DNA from: Sporosarcina sp. D27 | GTDB lineage: Bacteria > Bacillota > Bacilli > Bacillales_A > Planococcaceae | Direction: 5' to 3' | Length of the DNA stretch: 64,000 bases | NCBI RefSeq assembly: GCF_000586555.1 | Contig: NZ_AZUC01000059.1 | Span: forward strand, 119,074 to 183,073 | Shown here: positions 25,913 through 35,131 of the stretch, one piece after another | Position numbering within the stretch: position 1 is the first letter of the stretch | How the letters are laid out: each line of letters begins with the position of its first letter | The notes under the pieces: model-generated | Told to the model about the DNA's origin: nothing | Databases searched by the model: none | What the model saw: the letters and a program-made list of their open reading frames with translations, nothing else | Program-made: the position numbers and the translations under genes

Positions 25913-27310
25913 ATGCCAAGTAGCAAGAAGCGAAAGTTTGTTATTCCCCATACGTACGCTATTATTTTTTCTATTATTCTAATAATGGCTGCTGCAACCT
26001 ATTTAATCCCGGCAGGTGAATATGATCGGGAAGAAGTGAACGGTCGACAAGTAGTAGTCGATGGTAGTTTCCATTCTGTAGAACAAAATCCAGTTTCGAT
26101 TTTTGAAATCTTTAAATCTGTTCCACTTGGAATGGAGAAAGGTGCAACCATTATCTTTTATATTTTCTTAGTGGGGGGGGCATTTGGCGCGATTCAAGCA
26201 ACTGGAGCAATTGACGCCGGGATTAATAAGTTAGTTAGGAAGTTAGGAAACAATGAGAAACTATTAATTCCCGTTGTGATGTTCGTATTCTCCATTCTCG
26301 GGTTTACAACCGGAATGGCGGAAGAATCGATTATCTTTGTGCCGATTGGTATCGCGATTGCACGTGCGCTAGGATATGACGCCATCGTTGGTACAGCGAT
26401 GATTTCACTTGGAGCTGCAAGTGGTTTCATTGGTGGGATGATGAATCCGTTTACAGTAGGAGTTGCACAAGGTATCGCGGAAATTCCAATTTTTTCTGGG
26501 TTTTTATTCCGTTCCGTTGTTTATGTATTCATTCTTACTGCGGCGATGTTTTACGTGATGCGTTATGCGAGTAAAGTGAAGCAAGATAGAGCGAATTCTG
26601 TCATGTATGACTTGGAGTTGGAATCGCCTGTTGAGGATCCGAACACAATTCAAGATAGCGGTGCATTCACCAAAAGACATATATTAGTCCTGCTTACATT
26701 AGGTACAGGAATTGCTATCAATATGTACGGCGTATTGAACTGGGACTGGTTCTTGAATGAATTGGCTGCATCGTTCATCATGATTGGTTTGATTAGCGGG
26801 ATCATTGGTGGTCTTGGCATTAATAAGACGTTTTCTTCTTATGTCGATGGGATGAAGCTTGTCGCATTTGGTGCTTTGATTGTCGGGTTTGCTCGGACGA
26901 TTTTAGTCGTTATGGAAAGCGGAGTGATCATTGACACCGTTATCCACTCTCTGGTCGGTGTTATCTCTGAACTACCAGCGACATTAACCGTTCTTGGAAT
27001 GTTTTTATTCCAAGTGGTTTTGAATTTCTTTATTCCATCAGGGAGTGGCCAAGCAGCAACTACAATGCCTTTGATGGTACCTCTTGCAGATTTGCTTGGT
27101 ATGGAGCGTCAAATCGCAGTTCTTGCATTCCAATATGGAGATGCAATTAGTAACTCTGCAATTCCAACTTCGGCGGCGCTTATGGGATACCTAGCTGTCG
27201 CTGGCATTCCATATGACCGTTGGTTGAAGTTCATTTGGAAACTTATATTGATCTGGATAGGGATTGCAGCAATCGGTCTTGTTGTGGCTGTGGCAATTGG
27301 TGTTAGCTGA
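25913..27310 (+). CDS. YfcC/DcuC-type membrane carrier, probable amino-acid or dicarboxylate transporter
   Basis: A 465-residue polytopic membrane protein with about twelve helices. It opens with HTYAIIFSIILIMAAATYLI followed by PAGEYDRE, the signature start of the YfcC family, which groups with C4-dicarboxylate and basic amino acid antiporters. A conserved FIPSGSGQAATTMPLM block near residue 370 forms the re-entrant substrate region. It stands alone between two terminators. After peptide hydrolysis such a carrier could export or exchange amino acids. The actual substrate is not visible from sequence. Confidence 0.75.
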   Translation: MPSSKKRKFVIPHTYAIIFSIILIMAAATYLIPAGEYDREEVNGRQVVVDGSFHSVEQNPVSIFEIFKSVPLGMEKGATIIFYIFLVGGAFGAIQATGAIDAGINKLVRKLGNNEKLLIPVVMFVFSILGFTTGMAEESIIFVPIGIAIARALGYDAIVGTAMISLGAASGFIGGMMNPFTVGVAQGIAEIPIFSGFLFRSVVYVFILTAAMFYVMRYASKVKQDRANSVMYDLELESPVEDPNTIQDSGAFTKRHILVLLTLGTGIAINMYGVLNWDWFLNELAASFIMIGLISGIIGGLGINKTFSSYVDGMKLVAFGALIVGFARTILVVMESGVIIDTVIHSLVGVISELPATLTVLGMFLFQVVLNFFIPSGSGQAATTMPLMVPLADLLGMERQIAVLAFQYGDAISNSAIPTSAALMGYLAVAGIPYDRWLKFIWKLILIWIGIAAIGLVVAVAIGVS

Positions 27311-27333
27311 TAAAAGATTATAAATATAAAGGA

Positions 27334-27375
27334 AAAAGAGTCTCCTGACTGAGTGATCAGTTGGGAGACTCTTTT
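27334..27375 (+). terminator. Intrinsic terminator after the YfcC-type carrier
   Basis: AAAAGAGTCTCC pairs with GGGAGACTCTTTT, followed by CTATAATTT. The stem has 12-13 pairs with a loop carrying a further small inverted repeat. Confidence 0.8.
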
Positions 27376-27458
27376 CTATAATTTGAGTAAGGCTCTTGTG
27401 ATAACCTTGAAGTTAACTGATAATTGAGTGAGCGATTATGTTGAAAAGGGGTGCGACA

Positions 27459-29084
27459 ATGGTAGCGAAAATCGAAATGGATTTATACAAAGCGAATAAG
27501 CTGTTGGAAATCAATAAGATGCTGACGCAGTCTTTACAACTGAACGAAATCTTGCACAATGTTATTCAGGCGGCTTGTGAATTGGTGGAAGTGGCGGATG
27601 TCATCATTATCTATTTATATGATGAAGAGACGAAATCGCTCCGTTTTGCGAAGGGTGAAGGAGTTAATGAAGAAGCGTTGGCACGTGTGGCATTTGCTGA
27701 AGGGGAATCGATCACGGGGAAAGTGTTTGTTCATCAGCAGTCAAAGTTGTTTACATCTCGTGTAGAAATCGAACAACATATGGAGAATATGACCGAGGAG
27801 AATGCCCATTTTTACTATGAAGGAGTTCAGCAACGTAGTGTGAAAAGTACGTTCTGTGTACCTATCTTGAATAAAGATCGTTGTTTGGGTGTTGTGGTAG
27901 TTAATAATTATAAGCAGGACAGTATTTTCACTGCAGAAGATATGAATGTAATTGAGGTTGTTGCAGGACAGAGTGCGATTGCGATTGATAATGCAAAAGT
28001 GTACGAGCATTTGCAACAAAAGAACTTGCTGCTCGAGAAATCGATTTCCATTCATAACACGTTTTACCAACTCATTATTGAAGGGCGAGGCATTGAAACC
28101 GTGCTTTCATTGCTTGAAAGAATGATTGGATCTTCTGTGAGCTATCATGATTACCTCGATGAGACGGAAGAAGAGTATCCATTTCCGATTCGAAGAGGAT
28201 TGGATACGTTAGGTTTTCTTTCACTAGGACAGCCTTTTAAGGATTTCAGTGAAATGGAGAAGATTACAATCGAGCAAGCGAGTTTGTCTATTGCACTCGA
28301 ACTCATTAAAGAAAATGCATTGTACGAAAAAGAAATCCATTTTAGGGAACAAGTTTTTAATCATTTGTTGGAAGGGATTTCGGGGAGGGAATTAGATGCA
28401 GCGCTCCATTATGTGAATTGGCGGACTGATACACGTATTCAGTGTCTGATCATTGAGGGAAATCAGAAGCCATTATGGAACGTGGAACAACTGATTGAAA
28501 AAGAGAAGCTAGTGAAGTCTGTTGAACAAACGTTACGGTCTGAGCGGCTCGATCCTTTAATTTTTGCGCGTGCGTATCAACTAATTTTAATACTCCCAAC
28601 AAGTCCGGATTATACTGCGCAAGAACTACTTTCTAAAATTCGTCAGCTGTGGCTAAGAAATTCCGACATCGTTTTTGGAATTGGAAGAGAAACGACGATT
28701 CAGGAATTGTCGTTGTCTTATAAAGAAGCTTCTCGATCAGTCGGTTATGCGAAAAGATATCATATTCCCGTTGTTGAGTATTCAATGCTTGGGCTCGAAC
28801 GGTTGCTGTATGAGGTGGACCAAGAGTTGTTGGAAAGGTTTATGAATGACAAGTTACGCCTTCTTCAAACAGCGGATTCGACGCTAATCCACACGCTTAA
28901 GCTGTTCATCCAATTCAATAAAAACCAGAAACAGACGGCCAAGGAGTTACATATTCATCCTAATACGCTTTACTACCGTTTAAAAAAGGTTGAGGAATTA
29001 CTGGAAATCGACTTTGCGAATGAAAAAGATTGGATAGACTTTGTTGTTGCATTCAGAATATATGTGGAGCTCAACGAAAAATGA
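27459..29084 (+). CDS. GAF domain regulator with PucR/CdaR-type helix-turn-helix
   Basis: A 541-residue transcription factor. Residues about 20-170 are a GAF sensor (TFCVPILNKDRCLGVVVVNN is the core strand region). A middle region of about 270 residues follows. The end is the PucR-type HTH (KQTAKELHIHPNTLYYRLKK near residue 505). Such proteins usually activate adjacent catabolic genes in response to a small ligand. The gene is followed at once by a palindrome and the aldehyde dehydrogenase operon, its probable target. I prefer the ATG at 27459, with AAAAGGGGTG five bases upstream, over the ATG at 27438. Confidence 0.8.
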   Translation: MVAKIEMDLYKANKLLEINKMLTQSLQLNEILHNVIQAACELVEVADVIIIYLYDEETKSLRFAKGEGVNEEALARVAFAEGESITGKVFVHQQSKLFTSRVEIEQHMENMTEENAHFYYEGVQQRSVKSTFCVPILNKDRCLGVVVVNNYKQDSIFTAEDMNVIEVVAGQSAIAIDNAKVYEHLQQKNLLLEKSISIHNTFYQLIIEGRGIETVLSLLERMIGSSVSYHDYLDETEEEYPFPIRRGLDTLGFLSLGQPFKDFSEMEKITIEQASLSIALELIKENALYEKEIHFREQVFNHLLEGISGRELDAALHYVNWRTDTRIQCLIIEGNQKPLWNVEQLIEKEKLVKSVEQTLRSERLDPLIFARAYQLILILPTSPDYTAQELLSKIRQLWLRNSDIVFGIGRETTIQELSLSYKEASRSVGYAKRYHIPVVEYSMLGLERLLYEVDQELLERFMNDKLRLLQTADSTLIHTLKLFIQFNKNQKQTAKELHIHPNTLYYRLKKVEELLEIDFANEKDWIDFVVAFRIYVELNEK

Positions 29085-29094
29085 TCGCAAACTT

Positions 29095-29108
29095 TGTGGT
29101 AACCCACA
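29095..29108. promoter_or_regulatory. Palindrome before the aldehyde dehydrogenase operon, candidate operator
   Basis: TGTGG-TAAC-CCACA is a perfect 5-bp inverted repeat, flanked further by TT and TT. It lies directly after the regulator gene and about 60 bases before the next start codon, a natural site for the GAF/PucR-type regulator. Confidence 0.45.
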
Positions 29109-29169
29109 TTTAACTATTCAATATTTTGATTTATCATAATTGATAGATATATCGAAAGGGGATGGCTAT

Positions 29170-30618
29170 GTGAGTTCTACTTATCATAATTATATTAATG
29201 GGGAATGGGTTTCGTCGAAAACGAATGAAACATATGCTAGCTTGAATCCAGCGAACCAAGATGTACTAGGATATTTTCAAAAGTCGAACGAAGTCGATGT
29301 AGGGCAAGCGATTCAAGCAGCAGAAGATGCGTTTCCAAGTTGGGCGAATACTGCTGCGCCTAAACGTGGAGATGTTTTGTTCACACTCATTCAGTTGCTG
29401 GAAGCTCAACAAGAAGAATTGGCGACAATTATTACGAAAGAAGTTGGAAAATCGTTTCGTGAAGCGAATGGTGAAGTTCGAAAAACAATTGAAGCGATGA
29501 AACAATTCAGTGGAGAAGCCACCCGGATGACCGGAGAAACGGTTCCGTCGCACGAACCAGGAATTTTTGGATATACAATTCGAGAACCTCTTGGCGTAGT
29601 GGGAGTGATTGCTCCGTACAATTTCCCTCTTGGTATTGGGATTTGGAAGATTGCCCCGGCCATTATTGCTGGTAATACAGTGATTTTTAAGCCAGCGAGT
29701 AATACGTCTTTGATCAGTATTAAAATTATGGAGTTGTTTGAACAAGCAGGTGTTCCGGCAGGAGTTATTAATATGGTAACAGGACCGGGTGGTGTGATCG
29801 GAAACGCAATCGGCAGCCATGAAAAGATTAAAGCGGTATCGTTTACAGGATCTACACAAGTCGGGCTTGCACTTGGTAAAGCAGTGAGCGAGCGAGGAGC
29901 GAAGATGCAGGCTGAAATGGGCGGTAAGAACCCGTCGATTGTGTTGGAAGATGCCAATCTCGATGAAACCGTAGAAAACTTAGTTATTAGTGGATTTTTG
30001 GATAATGGTCAGCGGTGCACAGGTACGAGCCGCTTAATTGTCCTTCGTTCCATTGCGGATGAATTGACGAAGAAACTTGTGGCTCGTGCTAAGAAGTTGA
30101 AAATTGCAGACGGCTTTACAGAAAATGTAGACAATGGACCCGTTGTCGATGATGGGCAGTTGAACACGTATTTACATTATGTGAAATCTGCGATTGCAGA
30201 AGGCGCAATACTTGAATGTGGTGGAAAGCAGTTAACGGAAGATGGTTTAGAAAAAGGTTACTTTGTGGCTCCAACATTATTCAGTGGCGTGACACAAGAA
30301 ATGACAATTTTTAAAGAAGAGATTTTTGGCCCTGTAATGGCGATGACAGTTGTCGATACGTATGAAGAAGCATTAGAGGTTGCAAATGATAGCGAATTCG
30401 GGTTGTCTTCGACGATCTATACGAATGATTTGAACAAGGCGTTTCATTTCATCCGTAATATTGAATCGGGTGTGACCCATGTGAACATCCCGTCCAATTA
30501 TTTTGAGAATCAGTATCCGTTTGGTGGGAAAAAGGCGTCTAGCATCGGTCCGCGAGAGCAAGGTTCAACTACGTTGGATTTCTGGACGGATTATAAGACG
30601 GTTTATATTCGACCGTGA
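29170..30618 (+). CDS. Aldehyde dehydrogenase family protein
   Basis: A 482-residue NAD(P)+-dependent aldehyde dehydrogenase with Glu249 in AEMGGKNPS and nucleophile Cys283 in DNGQRCTGTSR. The GQRCTGTSR form resembles 2-oxoglutarate-semialdehyde dehydrogenases such as Bacillus YcbD, so a dicarboxylic semialdehyde is a likely substrate. I start it at GTG 29170 because AAAGGGGAT lies just upstream; the TTG at 29140 would add ten residues in front of that site. It is first in an operon with a 3-hydroxyisobutyrate-dehydrogenase-family enzyme and a membrane pair. Confidence 0.82.
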   Translation: MSSTYHNYINGEWVSSKTNETYASLNPANQDVLGYFQKSNEVDVGQAIQAAEDAFPSWANTAAPKRGDVLFTLIQLLEAQQEELATIITKEVGKSFREANGEVRKTIEAMKQFSGEATRMTGETVPSHEPGIFGYTIREPLGVVGVIAPYNFPLGIGIWKIAPAIIAGNTVIFKPASNTSLISIKIMELFEQAGVPAGVINMVTGPGGVIGNAIGSHEKIKAVSFTGSTQVGLALGKAVSERGAKMQAEMGGKNPSIVLEDANLDETVENLVISGFLDNGQRCTGTSRLIVLRSIADELTKKLVARAKKLKIADGFTENVDNGPVVDDGQLNTYLHYVKSAIAEGAILECGGKQLTEDGLEKGYFVAPTLFSGVTQEMTIFKEEIFGPVMAMTVVDTYEEALEVANDSEFGLSSTIYTNDLNKAFHFIRNIESGVTHVNIPSNYFENQYPFGGKKASSIGPREQGSTTLDFWTDYKTVYIRP

Positions 30619-30664
30619 TAACGGAAAGATTCAACAAATAGGTGGAATGATTGGAGGGAATCAT

Positions 30665-31546
30665 GTGCATAAGATTGGTGTTGTTGGATGTGGTCTTATG
30701 GGTTATGGGATCGCGACAAATCTAGTCAGTAAAGGTTATGAGGTTACAGTATTTGATACGAATTTGGAAGCAGTTAAACGAGTAGTGAGTGAAGGGGCAA
30801 ATGGCGCTTCTTCAGTATCAGAGCTGGCGAAGTCAAGTAATCTTCTAATTTTGTCTCTTCCATCGACGGATTTAGTGGAAAAAGTATTGATAGACGGTAG
30901 CGATGGAGCTTTACAATACTTAGAGCCAGGTAGTGCGATTATTGATATGAGTACGAATGACGTCGCAAGGACGAGATTATTTTCGGAAGCTGCCAATGTT
31001 GTTGGTGTTGAGTATTTCGACTGTCCGGTGAGTGGGGGTCCGGAAGGTGCTAGTTCAGGGGCACTTACCATCATGGTTGGTGGTTCTGAAGAGAAGTTCT
31101 CACAAGTTTCCTCTGTTCTCCAAGCAATGGGAGGATGCGTTGAATATATGGGGCCGAGTGGATCCGGACAAATTGTGAAATTGTGTAACAACATGGTTGT
31201 AGGCGGCATCATTTCCTTGTTAGGGGAAGCTTTGTTGACAGGAGAGCGAGCAGGATTATCTAAAGAAAAGTTAGCAGAGCTCTTTCAAAAAGGGTCTGGA
31301 CAAACTAAAGTGATGGACGTGTTTGGACCGACTATGATTCACGAAACATTTGATGATGTGACGTTTTCACTAGCCAATATGGTGAAAGATTTATCATTAT
31401 ATAGGAACTTAGCCAACGTGGAAGGGGTTCCTACTGCAATTAGTGATGCGGCGTACCAATTGTTTACACGTGCGAGTTCAGAAGGTGCAGACAGACGAGA
31501 TTCAACGGCAGTAGTGGAGTTGCTTGCTCACGAAGTTCGTACCTGA
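30665..31546 (+). CDS. NAD(P)-dependent beta-hydroxyacid dehydrogenase (3-hydroxyisobutyrate / tartronate semialdehyde type)
   Basis: A 293-residue protein with Rossmann motif GVVGCGLMGYGIATNL at the N terminus, substrate-loop motif DCPVSGGPEGASSG near residue 120 and catalytic segment GQIVKLCNNMVVG, where the lysine is the acid/base residue. Family members interconvert short 3-hydroxy acids and semialdehydes. The GTG at 30665 is preceded by TTGGAGGG; the long open frame upstream of it overlaps the aldehyde dehydrogenase gene and is not part of the protein. Its product may be the substrate of the neighbouring aldehyde dehydrogenase. Confidence 0.82.
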   Translation: MHKIGVVGCGLMGYGIATNLVSKGYEVTVFDTNLEAVKRVVSEGANGASSVSELAKSSNLLILSLPSTDLVEKVLIDGSDGALQYLEPGSAIIDMSTNDVARTRLFSEAANVVGVEYFDCPVSGGPEGASSGALTIMVGGSEEKFSQVSSVLQAMGGCVEYMGPSGSGQIVKLCNNMVVGGIISLLGEALLTGERAGLSKEKLAELFQKGSGQTKVMDVFGPTMIHETFDDVTFSLANMVKDLSLYRNLANVEGVPTAISDAAYQLFTRASSEGADRRDSTAVVELLAHEVRT

Positions 31547-31586
31547 TCCATTGTAATGAGAGGAAGTAAAAAAAGGGGGGATTTGG

Positions 31587-32387
31587 ATGGAGGGAAATGA
31601 GAATTCGCTTTCAGGAATTTGGAAAGACTGGCGGTTGCATGCGATTGTACTCGGGATTGTCGTTGTCACAGAATTAATTGGCACCTTTAAGATTCCAGTA
31701 GGGCCAGGTGTTATTCTTTTGCTTCCAATGTTATATGCACTCGTGATTGGACTTGGATTTTATTTCACACCGGTCGTAAAAGAGAAACAATCTAAAAACG
31801 CAGAACCAATAATTGTTCTGGGAGTGTCGTTATTATTAGCGAAGATTGGGGTCATCATTGGACCATCTTTACCTGAAGTTATCGCTGCAGGACCAGCGTT
31901 GCTATTGCAGGAACTCGGAAACTTAGGGACGATCTTAATTGCGTTACCCGTTGCGATATGGTTAGGATTGAAGCGTGAAGCGGTCGGAATGACGCACTCG
32001 ATTGGCCGAGAACCAAACGTTGGACTCATTATGGATAAATTCGGCATCAACTCCCCTGAAGGACGAGGAGTTATGGCAATGTATATCTTTGGTACAGTGT
32101 TTGGAGCAGTTTTCCTCGGACTCATCTCTGGATTACTTGCGACGTTAACGCCGTTAAGTCCGCTGTCGTTTGCGATGGCATCAGGTGTTGGAAGTGGAAG
32201 TATGATGGCAGCCGCAAGTGGATCGCTAATTGCTGCATTCCCGGAACTTGAATCTCAAATCGTTGCTTTTTCAGGGGCGAGTAACTTATTATCGCTCTCA
32301 ACGGGCCTCTGGGTGAGTATCTTCATTGGACTTCCATTAACTGAAAAAATCTATGCACGTATGACTCGGAATAGGGAGGGATACTGA
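31587..32387 (+). CDS. DUF3100-type membrane protein, larger part of a putative two-protein transporter
   Basis: A 266-residue protein with about seven or eight hydrophobic segments. It has a glycine/serine-rich block SGVGSGSMMAAASGSLIAAF near residue 205 and a conserved polar stretch (GREPNVGLIMDKFGI) between helices. I recognise it as DUF3100-like; that family is uncharacterised. The stop codon overlaps the next ATG (TGATG), so it is co-translated with a smaller membrane protein. In a catabolic operon an organic acid carrier is the natural guess. AAAAGGGGGGA precedes the ATG. Confidence 0.7.
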   Translation: MEGNENSLSGIWKDWRLHAIVLGIVVVTELIGTFKIPVGPGVILLLPMLYALVIGLGFYFTPVVKEKQSKNAEPIIVLGVSLLLAKIGVIIGPSLPEVIAAGPALLLQELGNLGTILIALPVAIWLGLKREAVGMTHSIGREPNVGLIMDKFGINSPEGRGVMAMYIFGTVFGAVFLGLISGLLATLTPLSPLSFAMASGVGSGSMMAAASGSLIAAFPELESQIVAFSGASNLLSLSTGLWVSIFIGLPLTEKIYARMTRNREGY

Positions 32388-32839
32388 TGCTGAAAAACAT
32401 ACAAGAGTGGGTACTATTGCTTGGAATATTTGGCATTACCGCTCTAATAGGGAACTGGGCAGGATATGATATTCTGCCACTCGCAGCTATTCCGGGTATG
32501 ATTACGCTCATTGTCATCTGTTTGGCAGGGTTCATCTTAAAAGAGGTAATCCCAGTGAACTTCCCGAGTATCGCGTACATTTCAATTATCGGTGTCATCG
32601 TTTCTATGCCGTGGTTCCCAGGATCAGAAAAAGTAGTCGAGTGGACGTCAAAAGTAGAATTGCTGGCGCTTGCGACACCAATTTTAGCGTATGCAGGTAT
32701 TGCAATTGGTCGTTCATGGACGGATTTTGTAAAACTAGGCTGGAAAACGATTGTGGTTGCGACTCTCGTGATGCTCGGAACTTTTCTCGGTTCCGCAGTT
32801 ATTGCAGAACTTATTTTGCGAGTCCAAGGAATTATTTAA
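32387..32839 (+). CDS. Small membrane protein coupled to the DUF3100-type protein
   Basis: A 150-residue protein with four or five membrane helices. It overlaps the preceding gene by one base, and no soluble domain is present. The close coupling suggests the two form one complex, perhaps a transporter split into two chains. I do not know a characterised homologue. Confidence 0.65.
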   Translation: MLKNIQEWVLLLGIFGITALIGNWAGYDILPLAAIPGMITLIVICLAGFILKEVIPVNFPSIAYISIIGVIVSMPWFPGSEKVVEWTSKVELLALATPILAYAGIAIGRSWTDFVKLGWKTIVVATLVMLGTFLGSAVIAELILRVQGII

Positions 32840-33014
32840 ATTCACTCTGCACATCTCGAAAATAAGCTTTACGATCTCGTTTAGTATTTAAGTAATGAGA
32901 GAAATGATGATCCGGACTATATCCTAATTATGGGTGTTGGTTCTATAAATGTGGAGTTGTAAAGGGTTTGCAGATGTAGTAATAATGAAGGTACTTAGAT
33001 AGTTAATCGAATAG

Positions 33015-33067
33015 GTCGCGTCCTCAAAAGGAGCTCTCCATCATGAGGACGTGACATTTTTATTTTA
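33015..33067 (+). terminator. Intrinsic terminator of the aldehyde dehydrogenase-DUF3100 operon
   Basis: GTCGCGTCCTCA pairs with TGAGGACGTGAC (one mismatch) with an inner GGAG/CTCC stem, followed by ATTTTTATTTTAT. It lies about 175 bases after the last stop and converges on the minus-strand operon. Confidence 0.75.
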
Positions 33068-33079
33068 TCTTTGAAGTAC

Positions 33080-33472
33080 TTATGGTTGTAAGTTGATGGA
33101 CTTATAATCCTTAAAAATCTCCCCAGCGATTCCCATTGCTTGAATTGCTTTCGGGAATCCGACATAGCCTGTGCAATGGATGATGATTTCAATGATTTCT
33201 TCTTGAGTCACACCAATGTTTAAGGCAGCTTGGATGTGAACTCCAAGCTGGTCGAATGCGCCTTGAGTAATAAGAGTTGTAAGTGTGATGTATTCGCGTT
33301 GCTCCATTGTGAGTGTATTTCGTGCATACAGGTCCCCGAAACCAGATGATACAATCATATCCCAAAAATCAGGCGAGATCTTTTGGATGTGTCGCATACC
33401 TGTTTGTACTTCTTCAGAAAATAGTTCGTTCATTACCTGTATTCCTTTTTCAAAGCGCTCATTGTTTTCCAT
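33080..33472 (-). CDS. Carboxymuconolactone decarboxylase-like protein
   Basis: A 130-residue AhpD-fold protein. The helix pair LTTLITQGAFDQLGVHIQAA and IIHCTGYVGFPKAIQAM matches the carboxymuconolactone decarboxylase family. The redox CxxC of true AhpD peroxidases is absent, so a lyase or binding role is more likely. It is the last gene of a minus-strand operon with a ThDP enzyme and a GGDEF-EAL protein. The ATG at 33472 follows GGGGAGA and comes one base after the upstream stop codon; the in-frame ATG at 33511 lies inside the preceding gene. Confidence 0.75.
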   Translation of the reverse strand: MENNERFEKGIQVMNELFSEEVQTGMRHIQKISPDFWDMIVSSGFGDLYARNTLTMEQREYITLTTLITQGAFDQLGVHIQAALNIGVTQEEIIEIIIHCTGYVGFPKAIQAMGIAGEIFKDYKSINLQP

Positions 33473-33473
33473 A

Positions 33474-35108
33474 TCATTGTCTCCCCATCGTTGGTGGTAT
33501 TTCGTGCTCATCGACTAATGCTTCGATGACGAAAGGTTTTTTCGTTTCTTGAATGCGTGTGAGTGCCTTTTGAATCGAATTGCAAACTTCTACTGGCGTA
33601 TGGCAAGTAATCGCCTCTAGTCCCATTGATTCTGCAAATTTAGAGGCTTCAAGAGGGGTTTCATAAATGCCTCCAATGGATGTCCCAATCATTTTTCTCA
33701 TTCCCTTTTCAACCATATCCAATCGGCCATTATTGACGACGATGAACAGGACAGGGGAGTCGTAGTTATATGCAGTGGACAATTCTGTCCCGTGCATGAA
33801 CATGCACCCGTCACCAACTAAACAAACGATCATTTTTTCAGGAGCTGCAAGTTTTGCACCGATAGCATAGCCGATACCATTACCCATGGCACCAAAGATG
33901 TCATCAAAGAAGAACGTACCAGGCTTGTAGATATCAAAGTGTTGGATGCCATAGAACGAATGACTGCCATCATCCCCAAAAATAATTGCTTCTTCGGGCA
34001 GCGCGTTCCGCATTGCTTTCAGAACTTGGATTGCCGACATGCGCTTTCCAGGAACGTTATCTTCCAATGGTTTTTTCTCAAGTTTCAATGCAAATTCGTC
34101 ACTATCTGTTTTTGGAACATCTTTTAAAATTGCCGTTAAGTTTAATCTGATATCCCCGAGTATCGGTGTGGTCGGTACTAGAATTGATTTGCCGATGAAC
34201 GTTGGATTATAGTCGAAGTGAAGTATATGTTCAGGATACATCGCTTCAGATAGGCCAGCAGTTGACATATCGCTGAGTTGTGAACCGATAACAATAAGCA
34301 AATCGACGCCTTCGCTGAGATAAGCCGACGCTTCAGGCGTTCCACCTAATCCGAAAGCGCCTAGAGAAAGTGAGTGATTGGAAGGAAACGATCCTTTTCC
34401 ACCTGGCGTTGTGATGACAGGAATCTTCCAATATTCTGCTAGATGTTTCACTTCTTCATAAGCTTTGCTCGAGTGAACGCCTTTTCCTAGGAACAGAAGA
34501 GGACGTTTAGCGTTATTCAATAGTTCATTCACTTTATCGAAATAAGGTGAAATCAGCTCATGGGACATCGGGAAATCGAGTAGAAATGGTTCGATCTCTT
34601 CCAGTAAAATATCAAAAGGGATAGATAAATGCACAGGTCCTTTAACACCGGAGACCGCTTTTTCTAACGCATGTTGCAAGAAAGGCATCAGCATATCCCC
34701 GCGTTCCACACGGGCACTAAATTTTGTTACTGATTGAAACATATCTGTCAAATCGGTTCCAAAAATGCTTGAATCTTGTCCCATCGCTTTTCCCGTATCT
34801 TTCATAGAAGGGTGACCGGTTATGAGTAAAAGTGGGATATTGGATGCTTTTGCTTGTCCAGCAGCTGAAAGTGAATTTGTGCCGCCGGGGCCAGATGTCC
34901 CTACTGCAACTCCAATCGTTTCATTCATTAACGAATACCCGGTTGCTTCATATCCTGCTGCACCTTCATGTTTACTAAGTACAAATTCCATTTCATAATT
35001 AATGAGTTCAAAAAGAATGGGCGAAACGGCCTTCCCTGGAATACCGAAAACATGATGGATTCCCCAGTGTTTAAAGTTTTCAACTAATACTGATGCAACT
35101 TTCTTCAT
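33474..35108 (-). CDS. Thiamine diphosphate-dependent enzyme (acetolactate synthase / 2-oxoacid decarboxylase superfamily)
   Basis: A 544-residue ThDP enzyme with the three usual domains. The catalytic glutamate is in LSKHEGAAGYEATGY near residue 50. The ThDP/Mg motif is GDGCMFMHGTELSTA followed after the usual distance by NN. Glyoxylate carboligase has Val at the glutamate position, so that enzyme is unlikely. A 2-oxoacid decarboxylase, producing an aldehyde for the aldehyde dehydrogenase and hydroxyacid dehydrogenase encoded on the facing operon, fits the context. Substrate cannot be read from sequence. No FAD-site evidence was checked. Confidence 0.8.
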   Translation of the reverse strand: MKKVASVLVENFKHWGIHHVFGIPGKAVSPILFELINYEMEFVLSKHEGAAGYEATGYSLMNETIGVAVGTSGPGGTNSLSAAGQAKASNIPLLLITGHPSMKDTGKAMGQDSSIFGTDLTDMFQSVTKFSARVERGDMLMPFLQHALEKAVSGVKGPVHLSIPFDILLEEIEPFLLDFPMSHELISPYFDKVNELLNNAKRPLLFLGKGVHSSKAYEEVKHLAEYWKIPVITTPGGKGSFPSNHSLSLGAFGLGGTPEASAYLSEGVDLLIVIGSQLSDMSTAGLSEAMYPEHILHFDYNPTFIGKSILVPTTPILGDIRLNLTAILKDVPKTDSDEFALKLEKKPLEDNVPGKRMSAIQVLKAMRNALPEEAIIFGDDGSHSFYGIQHFDIYKPGTFFFDDIFGAMGNGIGYAIGAKLAAPEKMIVCLVGDGCMFMHGTELSTAYNYDSPVLFIVVNNGRLDMVEKGMRKMIGTSIGGIYETPLEASKFAESMGLEAITCHTPVEVCNSIQKALTRIQETKKPFVIEALVDEHEIPPTMGRQ

Positions 35109-35131
35109 ACTCTATTCTCTCCCAATCATAA

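Noticed and set aside
29266..29957. Two long antisense open frames (197 and 183 codons) inside the aldehyde dehydrogenase gene
   Set aside because: The sense gene is a complete enzyme with all catalytic residues. The antisense frames lack ribosome binding sites and recognisable motifs.
30503..30664. A 54-codon N-terminal extension of the hydroxyacid dehydrogenase
   Set aside because: It overlaps the end of the aldehyde dehydrogenase gene and is Arg-rich non-family sequence. GGAGGG and the Rossmann start point to GTG 30665.
33474..35108. Glyoxylate carboligase identity for the ThDP enzyme, which would fit the adjacent tartronate-semialdehyde-type reductase
   Set aside because: The ThDP-activating glutamate (KHEGAA) is present, whereas carboligase has Val there. 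The reductase is also on a different operon.
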